From: Ignavibacteriae bacterium HGW-Ignavibacteriae-1
GTDB taxonomy: Bacteria; Bacteroidota; Ignavibacteria; Kapaibacteriales; UBA2268
Direction of reading: 5' to 3'
Assembly: GCA_002839825.1 (NCBI GenBank)
Contig: PGYU01000001.1
Coordinates: forward strand, 526,698 to 571,465
DNA: 44,768 nt
The notes beneath the pieces were generated by a model. The model was not told the origin of the DNA, made no database searches, and saw only the letters and a list, made by a program, of their open reading frames with translations. This document shows, in pieces, positions 17,476 through 24,847 of the stretch; position 1 is the stretch's first letter; each line of letters begins with the position of its first letter. The position numbers and the translations under genes are program-made.

Positions 17476-18207
17476 TTATGCGATTTCTTCAAATTCAATA
17501 ACACAATCTTCCGGAACTAATAATCTTCCGCAACTTTCGCAAAAATACAATGTGTTCAGATTATTTCTAACTTCCACAATAATTTGTGCAGGAATTGCAT
17601 TGAAGCATCCCGAACAACTATTTTTTCTAATTAGAACTGCTGCATCGCGGTGCATTATTCTTATTCGTTCATAATCTGAAATGAATTTTTTAGGTATAGT
17701 GTTCAACACTGTACCTCTTTTTTCTCTCAGTGAGCTAAGTTCTCTGTCTTGGTCTCCTGCCAAACGCTGAACTTCTTCAAATTTGTCATCAAGTTCTTTT
17801 TGAGCATCGTTCATTTCTGCTGTTTGTTGGTTCAGTATGTTCATCAAATTTTCTTCTTTGATTCCCTCTGTACGCATTCTGTCAGCTAACTTTTCGTGCT
17901 CAGTTTTAAGATGATTGATTTCGTTAGTTATTGCATCAAATTCTTTGTTGTTCCGAACCTTGAACTGTTGTTGAGTAAGTTTATCCTCTTTGTCTTTTAG
18001 TTCTACCAAGGTTCTTTTAGCCTTCTTGATAAAATCACGAATTTCTTCGACAATAGTTTCGGTTTCGTTTACGAGAAGCTTCTTATCATTCAATTTTGCT
18101 TCTTTTTTCTTGATTTGTTCGGGCAAATCACCGTAATCTTCAATTAGTTCGTCGAGCCGTTCATCAATTGCGGCAAGTAAAGCGATATTATAGATGTGAG
18201 ATTCCAT
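17476..18207 (-). CDS. Coiled-coil C4-type zinc-ribbon protein (CdsZ/COG1579 family)
   Basis: 243 residues: a long coiled coil (residues about 15-175, rich in Glu, Lys and Leu heptads) capped by a C-terminal zinc ribbon, CSGC … CESC (about 200-225). This is the COG1579 architecture, a nucleic-acid-binding or adaptor family. I use the ATG at 18207 with AGGA six bases upstream rather than the adjacent TTG. It follows the Nif3-like gene by five bases; this gene pair is common in Bacteroidota and suggests co-translation. Its stop lies 11 bases before rnpB. Confidence 0.85.
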   Translation of the reverse strand: MESHIYNIALLAAIDERLDELIEDYGDLPEQIKKKEAKLNDKKLLVNETETIVEEIRDFIKKAKRTLVELKDKEDKLTQQQFKVRNNKEFDAITNEINHLKTEHEKLADRMRTEGIKEENLMNILNQQTAEMNDAQKELDDKFEEVQRLAGDQDRELSSLREKRGTVLNTIPKKFISDYERIRIMHRDAAVLIRKNSCSGCFNAIPAQIIVEVRNNLNTLYFCESCGRLLVPEDCVIEFEEIA

Positions 18208-18212
18208 CAATC

Positions 18213-19055
18213 CTAACCATTATTTATTTTTAAATTGTTACTCTGTTTTTCAATGTATTGCGAAGTATTTGGATAATATTTCACAGGATTCGTGTATGTT
18301 TTCGAAAGTTCAAATTCGACATCGTAATCTTTGAAGACTACTTTCAATTGGTTATATAATGCTTCCGAAACAAACTGTTCTGTCTCGTAATGTCCCGGAT
18401 CTATCAACATCATTTTGCCTACAAATGCATGAAATGTATGGTAGCTGATGTCACTTGTAATTAAAACATCTGCCTTGGTTTTTGCCACATCATTTAAAAA
18501 TGAGGTGCCACTACCGCCGATTACGGCAACTTTCTGTACTTCAGAACCATTCCCCACATTGTAGCGTAAGGGAGATTTGAATACTTGACTACACAATTCA
18601 ACAAAATTTTCGACACTTGTTGGATTTGGTAATATACCAACTAATCCCATACCTTTTTCTGTAAAATTAGGGTCTGGAACTATAAATTTTCTGTTTATCA
18701 ATCCAAGATTATCCGCAATCAAAGTGTTAGTGCCGTTTTTATGTGAATCAAAATTTGTATGTACCACAAAGTGCATGATGTCGTTCTTAATCAGTTTAGA
18801 AGCCAATTTTCCAACTCTTTCATCATTCGTAATAGCTTGCAAAGGTTTGTAAATCAGCGGGTGAAAAGTTAGGATACAGTTTATGTCATTTTTACAAGCT
18901 TCATCAATCACTTCATTCGTTAATTCGTATGCTACTAAAACATGAGATACTTCCAATACCGAACTTTGCACTTGCAACCCTATCTTATCCCCATCCATAC
19001 TGCTATTTGGAGGATAACATTCATCAATTATCGTTATGAAATTTTGATAGTTCAA
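18213..19055 (-). CDS. Nif3-like dinuclear metal-centre protein
   Basis: 280 residues of the Nif3/YbgI/YqfO family, which forms hexameric toroids with a two-metal site. Its exact reaction is debated, with GTP cyclohydrolase I type 2 a common label. Metal ligands appear in FHPLIYKPL, HTNFDSH and the C-terminal DPGHYETE. It lacks the inserted PII-like domain that lengthens many homologues. The start is TTG at 19055: it gives the usual N-terminus (…IIDECYPPNSSMDGDKIGLQV), and an in-frame stop lies five codons upstream. A nearby ATG at 19071 is one base out of frame across a run of eight Ts. Operon with the zinc-ribbon gene. Confidence 0.88.
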   Translation of the reverse strand: MNYQNFITIIDECYPPNSSMDGDKIGLQVQSSVLEVSHVLVAYELTNEVIDEACKNDINCILTFHPLIYKPLQAITNDERVGKLASKLIKNDIMHFVVHTNFDSHKNGTNTLIADNLGLINRKFIVPDPNFTEKGMGLVGILPNPTSVENFVELCSQVFKSPLRYNVGNGSEVQKVAVIGGSGTSFLNDVAKTKADVLITSDISYHTFHAFVGKMMLIDPGHYETEQFVSEALYNQLKVVFKDYDVEFELSKTYTNPVKYYPNTSQYIEKQSNNLKINNG

Positions 19056-19210
19056 AAAAAACTTTTTTCATTTATGCAAATTTTGTTCATGTAAAATTAC
19101 GAAAGTTATGATTGCTAAACAATTACAATTATCAGTTAATATGAAATATTACTTACAAATAACTTTGTTTGCTTTACGTTTTATCTTTTGAAACACTTAT
19201 TGGATGTACG

Positions 19211-19945
19211 ATGACCAAACTATTTTTAGCTACAACTATCATTTTTATTATTTTTAATCAAAACTCTTTTTCTCAGCAAAAAGGCGGAGAATCAAAATCA
19301 TTCAACCCGGATTCGGTTATAATTTTTGAATCTCCCCGACCATTAGTGGAAGTTGTAAAGACCGAAAGTAGTATAAATTACGCTTTAGGTGGTGATTTAT
19401 TGATTTCGGATAGCGGATTTGGAATTGGACTTTTCTATCATAGATTTATGAGCAATAGCACAGTGCTATTCTCATCTTTGTATATTTCGGGCGCCCGAAA
19501 TTCCAATGAATTTGACGAATACGATTACGTAAATAACACTTGGCAGGTTAATAACAAAATCAATCGTTTGTTCAGATTTCCACTGATGTTCGGTGTACAG
19601 CAATTCGTGTTTCAGCAATCACTCGACGAATCGCTCAAGCCTTTTATTTCACTCGGCTTTGGACCAACCTTTATACTCGAGAACCCCTACACGTATAACA
19701 AAGTCCCAAATGGTGAAATTATTGGGTGGTTCGAAGCTTTTAATCATAGCCAATGGCATACACGAATGGGTGGATTCATAGGCGTAGGAGCATATTTTGG
19801 GAAAATATCGGAATCCTTGTTCGGTGTCAATGTCAAATACTATTACGTTCCTTTCGGGGATGAAGGATTAGAAAGCATTGCAGGACTTCCAATCAAAAAT
19901 TTCGGCGGTTTGTTTATCTCTCTAACTATTGGTAGTACCTATTGA
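19211..19945 (+). CDS. Exported, probable outer-membrane beta-barrel protein
   Basis: 244 residues with a signal peptide (MTKLFLATTIIFIIFNQNSFSQ). The mature part has alternating amphipathic strands ending in aromatic residues (FGIGLFYHRF, STVLFSSLYISGA, FGVNVKYYYVPFG) and closes with a strand LFISLTIGSTY, typical of small outer-membrane barrels. No named family recognised. I use the ATG at 19211, not the upstream in-frame TTG at 19169. Its last 24 bases overlap the 3' end of the convergent kinase gene. Confidence 0.65.
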   Translation: MTKLFLATTIIFIIFNQNSFSQQKGGESKSFNPDSVIIFESPRPLVEVVKTESSINYALGGDLLISDSGFGIGLFYHRFMSNSTVLFSSLYISGARNSNEFDEYDYVNNTWQVNNKINRLFRFPLMFGVQQFVFQQSLDESLKPFISLGFGPTFILENPYTYNKVPNGEIIGWFEAFNHSQWHTRMGGFIGVGAYFGKISESLFGVNVKYYYVPFGDEGLESIAGLPIKNFGGLFISLTIGSTY

Positions 19946-21040
19946 TACTCCCGGAATAGTAAACTCTACTTTCGTACCTTCTGTGCTAGAACTTTCGATA
20001 AAAAATGTACCCGAGTGAATTTCTACAATTTTCTTAGAAATCATTAAACCCAACCCTACGCCTTGTTGCTCGTAAATTTGTCGCTCAAATTGAATATAAG
20101 CTCCGATACTATTGATTTGTTCGGTGGACATTCCCCTACCCATATCAATAATTGTGAATTTGACATAAGCATCCACCAATTCGGCATTGATGCTAACTTT
20201 CGTCCCTTTATTAGAAAATTTGAAAGCATTGTCAATTAATTCATCTAGAACTTTGTAAAAACTTTCTGTTGACATCTCGATATATAAATCGGTTAAGTCT
20301 GATTCGATTGATAAATCTAAATACCTGTCATATTTATCTGCAATGTTGCTCGCAATATCCAGCATCACTGCAAACGGTTCATCAGTGTGAAATGTTCGCA
20401 GTAAATCACGTTTTGCCGGATTACCTGAAATAGCTTCAATTCGTGCATAAATCAGATAGTTTTCTGTGATTTTCAATAATCGTTGGGACGATTGAATGAT
20501 GTCATTGGAAATTTCAATAATATCATCAGCATCTATTGTATTGACATTCGATAACATACTCTTGGCAGAACCACTAATTTGATTGAGCACCGTACGAAAT
20601 TCGTGTGGCAATGCACTACTTATATTTTTGCTGACTTCTTCGACTTTTTGCTGTAGATGTTGCTCTACGATTGAGCTTTTTTTCCATTGGGCTTCGATAG
20701 CGCTAAGCAATTCTTCACGAGTAAATGGTTTGACCAAATAGTCATCGGCACCTTTTTCCATGCCGGCTCTCATGTTTGCCTTGTCTGTAAATGCTGTCAG
20801 GAAAATGAAAGGAAGTGTCCGTGTAGATGTATGCGTTCTCACCCTTTCGAGTACACCGTAGCCGTCAAGGCCGGGCATTGATATATCGCACAATATCAAA
20901 TCAGGCGGGGATTGAATTGCTAATTCAATTCCGGACAATCCATCCGGCGCCGTCATTATTTCATAACCTTCGAATCCCAAAAGCGTGGAAGTGCTTTCCA
21001 ATATAAATTCAGCATCATCTATAACGAGTATTTTTTTCAT
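19922..21040 (-). CDS. Receiver-histidine kinase hybrid
   Basis: A soluble 372-residue signalling protein with reversed order: receiver first, kinase second. The receiver (1-118) has DD at 8-9, the phospho-acceptor D52 in CDISMPG, T82 and K104. A short coiled coil (about 122-142) leads to an H-box ALPHEFRTVLN with H146. The ATPase domain has the N-box DELIDNAFKFSNKG (N271), G1 DMGRGM and G2 GVGLGL (327-332). No transmembrane segment or sensor domain is present, so input must come through the receiver. On the minus strand TATCTTTG (plus 21061-21068) is a possible -7 box. Divergent from dnaB. Confidence 0.92.
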   Translation of the reverse strand: MKKILVIDDAEFILESTSTLLGFEGYEIMTAPDGLSGIELAIQSPPDLILCDISMPGLDGYGVLERVRTHTSTRTLPFIFLTAFTDKANMRAGMEKGADDYLVKPFTREELLSAIEAQWKKSSIVEQHLQQKVEEVSKNISSALPHEFRTVLNQISGSAKSMLSNVNTIDADDIIEISNDIIQSSQRLLKITENYLIYARIEAISGNPAKRDLLRTFHTDEPFAVMLDIASNIADKYDRYLDLSIESDLTDLYIEMSTESFYKVLDELIDNAFKFSNKGTKVSINAELVDAYVKFTIIDMGRGMSTEQINSIGAYIQFERQIYEQQGVGLGLMISKKIVEIHSGTFFIESSSTEGTKVEFTIPGVSIGTTNS

Positions 21041-21167
21041 TTCATCTCAGATTATATTTACAAAGATAACTTATAAAATTGTTTATAAATTGTAGATAAC
21101 GGTTTATAAATTTAGCTTTAATTAGCATTATGAAAATTTACCAAAACTTAACTTAAAAACTTTCCAA

Positions 21168-22619
21168 ATGAACAACGAAAAACAATATTACAAAGATAAT
21201 AAAAAAAACGAATCCAATCCCTACTTAATGGGTGGCAAGATACCTCCACATTCATTGGAAGCCGAAAAAGCAGTTCTCGGTGCAATGATGATTGATAGAC
21301 TGGCAATTCCTCAAGCTGTTGAAATGTTGAGCGAGGATAGTTTTTACCAGACCGGGCATCAGAAGATTTTTTCCACAATCACAAAGTTAAGTAATACCGG
21401 TCAAACTCCGGATATCATCACTGTTACCGAAGACCTGAAATCTCGCGGTGAGTTGGAAATCGTTGGTGGTATTGCATATCTGAGTGAAATCAACCACTTG
21501 ACCCCGACATCTGCATTCATAGAGCAGCACGCTCGAATTGTTCAGGAAAAATACCTTAAGCGCCAACTCATCTCCACCGCAAAAGAAATCCTCAATTCAG
21601 CTTATGATGATTCGACGGATGCACTTGACGAAGTTGATGTTGCCGAAAGATTGATTTTCGAAATTGCCGAAAAGCGTCTCAAGAAAAGTTATATGTCTAT
21701 GAACGCACTTTTGAAAGATGCCTACGAATTGATTTCCCAACTATCGCATAGAGACAAATCAAAGTTGACAGGAGTTCCGTCTGGTTATTCAGAGTTAGAC
21801 CATCTTCTCGGAGGATTTCAAAAATCCGACTTGATAATAATTGCTGCTCGACCTTCGATGGGCAAGACTGCACTTGCCTTGAGTATGGCTCGAAATGCCG
21901 CTGTACTCCACAAAGCAGCAGTTGCTTTTTTCTCTATAGAAATGTCCTCGTTGCAACTTGTAATCCGTTTGATAAGTTCGGAATCTAAAGTGGACCAACA
22001 AAAAGTCCGAACCGGTTCAATCAATCAAGAGGACGACCAAAGAATTGTCAAAGGTTTGAATGTACTGTCCCATGCCCCTATCTACGTGGATGATAGCCCA
22101 ATGTTATCAATACTCGAACTTAGAGCAAAGTGCAGAAGGTTGAAATCCGAGCACGACATCCAACTTGTTTTCGTTGATTACTTGCAATTATTGGCAGCTC
22201 CCAAAGCCGAAAGTCGTGAGCGTGAAATTTCGTTGATTTCGGCATCGTTGAAGCAAATTGCAAAGGAATTGAACATTCCTGTTGTCGCTTTAGCACAGTT
22301 GAATCGTTCGGTGGAATCACGTACGGATAAACGCCCGATGCTCTCGGATTTGAGAGAATCAGGCTCTATCGAACAAGATGCTGACGTTGTAATGTTTGTT
22401 AATCGTCCCGAACAATACGGGCAAATGCACTATGACGATGCGAATAAAACACCCACACAAGGAACAGCCGAAATCATTGTCGGTAAACAAAGAAACGGTC
22501 CCGTTGGGACTATCAGGTTGGCCTTCCAAAAGAATTATGCAAGATTTGAAAATCTGGCAACTGATTCGGCTTTCCCAGAGCCGGAAAATCTGCCTGCTCA
22601 AACAGATGAAGCATTTTAA
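21168..22619 (+). CDS. dnaB: Replicative DNA helicase DnaB
   Basis: Hexameric 5'-3' helicase of the replication fork. 483 residues with no intein. The N-terminal collar begins PPHSLEAEKAVLGAMMID. The RecA-type motor has Walker A ARPSMGKTAL (K233), FFSIEMSS, VFVDYLQLL and the ALAQLNRSVE / DLRESGSIEQDAD helicase motifs, and the C-terminal KNYARFENL is standard. It starts 127 bases from the divergent kinase gene, with a long AT-rich leader and no clear Shine-Dalgarno sequence. Confidence 0.98.
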   Translation: MNNEKQYYKDNKKNESNPYLMGGKIPPHSLEAEKAVLGAMMIDRLAIPQAVEMLSEDSFYQTGHQKIFSTITKLSNTGQTPDIITVTEDLKSRGELEIVGGIAYLSEINHLTPTSAFIEQHARIVQEKYLKRQLISTAKEILNSAYDDSTDALDEVDVAERLIFEIAEKRLKKSYMSMNALLKDAYELISQLSHRDKSKLTGVPSGYSELDHLLGGFQKSDLIIIAARPSMGKTALALSMARNAAVLHKAAVAFFSIEMSSLQLVIRLISSESKVDQQKVRTGSINQEDDQRIVKGLNVLSHAPIYVDDSPMLSILELRAKCRRLKSEHDIQLVFVDYLQLLAAPKAESREREISLISASLKQIAKELNIPVVALAQLNRSVESRTDKRPMLSDLRESGSIEQDADVVMFVNRPEQYGQMHYDDANKTPTQGTAEIIVGKQRNGPVGTIRLAFQKNYARFENLATDSAFPEPENLPAQTDEAF

Positions 22620-22637
22620 TAAATTTTATCTAAAATC

Positions 22638-22668
22638 TTTGTCAATCGGTATCTTTGTATTATATTTG
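22638..22668 (+). promoter_or_regulatory. Bacteroidota-type promoter of ffh
   Basis: TTTG (22638-22641), a 19-base spacer, then TATATTTG (22661-22668): an exact match to the Bacteroidota primary-sigma consensus TTTG-N19-TAnnTTTG. It predicts transcription from about 22675, 25 bases before the ffh ATG, in the only gap between dnaB and ffh. Best promoter match in the window. Confidence 0.7.
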
Positions 22669-22698
22669 TAGTTCGTTTAAACCGAAATTACAATAAAT

Positions 22699-24024
22699 AT
22701 GTTTGAGAATTTACAAGAAAAATTAGAATCCGCTCTGAAAAGATTCAGAGGACAATCAACTATAACCGAAGAGAACATCGCCGAAGCTTTAGTTGAAATT
22801 CGCCGTGCGTTGATTGATGCCGACGTGAACTTCAATGTAGCAAAGCAATTTGTCGAAGATGTCAAAGAAAAGGCACTCGGGCAAGAAGTCAAAGGTAAGT
22901 TGATGCCTGAGCAATTAATTGTCAAAATTGTTCGCGACGAATTAGTTGCTATAATGGGCAACAAGATGAGCGAATTACAATTCTCATCTCAATCACCGAC
23001 AGTCATACTCGTTGCCGGATTGCAAGGCTCAGGTAAAACTACTTTTTGCGGCAAATTAGCAAAAAGTTTGCGCAAAAAAGGCAGACAACCGCTCTTAGTC
23101 GCTTGCGATATTTATCGTCCTGCGGCGATTTTGCAATTAGAGCAATTAGCTTCGCAAGTAAAAATTCCAATTTATAAAGAAGAAACTAAAGATGCCGTTG
23201 CCATAGCTAACAATGCTGTTGCATATGCAAAAAAATTCGGTCGCGACGTAGTAATTATAGATACAGCAGGTAGATTGACAATTGATGAAGAAATGATGAC
23301 GGAAGTCAAGAACATTTCCGATTCGGTAAAACCTACCGAAACGCTGTTCGTTTGCGATGCAATGATTGGTCAAGATGCCGTCACCACAGCAAGAGCTTTT
23401 CACGAAAAATTATCACTTACCGGTGTCGTACTCACCAAATTAGACGGTGATACACGCGGTGGCGCTGCATTATCAGTGCTTCACGTCGTAGGGAAACCCG
23501 TTAAATTTGTCGGTACAGGCGAAAAATTGGAAGCTCTTGAGCCATTCCATCCCGAACGTATCGCTTCCCGTATCCTTGGTATGGGTGATGTGTTGACACT
23601 TGTTGAAAAGGCTGAACAACAATACGACCAAAAACAAGCCGAAGAACTCGAAGATAAAATCAGAAAAAATCAATTCACTTTTGATGATTTTCTCGACCAA
23701 CTCAAAATTATCCAAAAGATGGGTTCACTCAGAGATTTGCTCGGTATGATACCCGGAATGGATAAGCAACTCAAAAATGTAAATATTGATGACAAAGCTT
23801 TCAAAAAAGTTGAAGCTATAATATATTCGATGACAAGGGAAGAACGCAAAAGCCCTAAGATATTGAATGGTTCCAGACGTATGAGAATCGCAAAAGGCAG
23901 CGGCACACAAGTGCAAGATGTCAATAGGTTGCTCAAACAATTTGATGATATGCAAAAAATGATGAAGAATATGACAAGAGGTAAAAAATCCCGCTTCATG
24001 CCAAAATTCCCCGGCATGGGTTAA
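22699..24024 (+). CDS. ffh: Signal recognition particle protein Ffh
   Basis: GTPase that binds 4.5S RNA and signal sequences of nascent membrane proteins and delivers them to FtsY. 441 residues. The N domain (1-95) is followed by the G domain with GLQGSGKTTFCGKLA (107-121), DTAGR and TKLDGD. The M domain (about 300-435) carries the RNA-binding GSRRMRIAKGSGTQVQDVNRLLKQF motif and a Met-rich tail ending KFPGMG. Own promoter at 22638-22668. rpsP follows after 96 bases, an order seen in many bacteria. Confidence 0.98.
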   Translation: MFENLQEKLESALKRFRGQSTITEENIAEALVEIRRALIDADVNFNVAKQFVEDVKEKALGQEVKGKLMPEQLIVKIVRDELVAIMGNKMSELQFSSQSPTVILVAGLQGSGKTTFCGKLAKSLRKKGRQPLLVACDIYRPAAILQLEQLASQVKIPIYKEETKDAVAIANNAVAYAKKFGRDVVIIDTAGRLTIDEEMMTEVKNISDSVKPTETLFVCDAMIGQDAVTTARAFHEKLSLTGVVLTKLDGDTRGGAALSVLHVVGKPVKFVGTGEKLEALEPFHPERIASRILGMGDVLTLVEKAEQQYDQKQAEELEDKIRKNQFTFDDFLDQLKIIQKMGSLRDLLGMIPGMDKQLKNVNIDDKAFKKVEAIIYSMTREERKSPKILNGSRRMRIAKGSGTQVQDVNRLLKQFDDMQKMMKNMTRGKKSRFMPKFPGMG

Positions 24025-24120
24025 TATCTCATGGAGATTCGAGCATTCACGCTTGTTAGGACAAGCACCAAAAGAATGACAACAATAGTTTTTCTCTAAT
24101 TTATTTAAAGGTTTTTAGAA

Positions 24121-24540
24121 ATGGTAAAGTTAAGATTAAGAAGAAAAGGGAGAATTCATCATCCCGTTTATGACATCGTTGCAGTAGATTCGAAAGCAAG
24201 ACGCGACGGTGCTTTTTTGGAAAGATTGGGCTACTACGACCCAAACACATCACCTACCACTATCAGTGTTGACCACGACAGAGCTATTTATTGGCTCAGC
24301 GTGGGTGCTCAGCCTACTGACGTGACTGAAAAGCTTTTGAGCTATGATGGTGTTTTGCTTCGCAGAGCAATGTCATTCAAAGACAAACCTCTCGAGGAAA
24401 TCAACGAAGCAGTCGAAAAACATCGCAAGAATGTTCATGACAGATACTTCCGCCAAAAAGACAAAAGGTCACAACGTAAAGCTGCCAAAATCGCAGCAGA
24501 AAAGAAAGCAAAAGAAAAAGCAGCCGAAGGCGCCGAATAA
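24121..24540 (+). CDS. rpsP: 30S ribosomal protein S16
   Basis: Primary-assembly protein of the small subunit. The core MVKLRLRRKGRIHHPVYDIVAVD … DGAFLERLGYYDPNT is canonical. The 139 residues include a Lys/Ala/Glu-rich C-terminal extension (about 100-139) longer than in enteric bacteria, as often in Bacteroidota. The gene sits 96 bases after ffh and ends at a strong terminator. rimM, trmD and rplS, its usual followers, are absent here. Confidence 0.97.
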   Translation: MVKLRLRRKGRIHHPVYDIVAVDSKARRDGAFLERLGYYDPNTSPTTISVDHDRAIYWLSVGAQPTDVTEKLLSYDGVLLRRAMSFKDKPLEEINEAVEKHRKNVHDRYFRQKDKRSQRKAAKIAAEKKAKEKAAEGAE

Positions 24541-24569
24541 TTCTTTCTTTCTCACGAAGAATCAATCAA

Positions 24570-24598
24570 GAAGCTGTCCATATGGGCAGCTTTTTTTG
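24570..24598 (+). terminator. Intrinsic terminator after rpsP
   Basis: AAGCTGTCCAT pairs with ATGGGCAGCTT (one G-U pair), with almost no loop, followed by seven Ts. It closes the ffh-rpsP unit 30 bases after the stop. Confidence 0.9.
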
Positions 24599-24603
24599 TT
24601 GTC

Positions 24604-24780
24604 CTGTCAGTTGTTACAACTGACAGCTTTGGCACATCTGGAATGTAGGGACCGCAACAGCGTTCTGTCCAAAACATAGCCCATGAATTTATTCGTGGGT
24701 AAAGATAAGACCATCCACCCCGTCTGCTGGTGCAGACACCCCGCAAGAGAGGAATTTAAGTCGAAGGACTTAAACTCTTG
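24604..24780. repeat. Row of five hairpins (composite palindromic element)
   Basis: Directly after the rpsP terminator, 177 bases hold five hairpins. H1 24604-24626: CTGTCAGTTG/CAACTGACAG, loop TTA. H2 24649-24670: GGACCGC, loop AACA, GCG, a four-base bulge, GTCC. H3 24680-24699: CCCATGAA/TTCGTGGG with one G-U. H4 24722-24737: GTCTGC/GCAGAC, loop TGGT. H5 24744-24780: CAAGAG, a five-base bulge, TTTAAGTC, loop GAAG, GACTTAAA, CTCTTG. The ACCCCGTCTGC … GCAGACACCCC part resembles an intergenic repeat I know from several Bacteroidota-type genomes, from memory only. Frames crossing the block are side effects of the repeats. It could be a mosaic of REP-type elements or one structured RNA. Confidence 0.75.
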
Positions 24781-24847
24781 TAACATTTCACCCAAAAATA
24801 TGTTATATTTAAAGTTGAATGTATCAAATACAAAAAGAAGCATAATT

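Noticed and set aside
19053-19071. ATG at 19071 as the Nif3 start
   Set aside because: It is out of frame by one base across a T8 run. The TTG at 19055 gives the expected N-terminus, though a one-base error in the T run cannot be excluded.
21168-22619. Possible intein in DnaB
   Set aside because: The motifs are contiguous and the length (483) is normal.
24683-24847. N-terminal extension of the propeller protein (…GKDKTIHPVCWCRHPAREE…)
   Set aside because: It is translated hairpin repeat. The ATG at 24848 gives a clean signal peptide.
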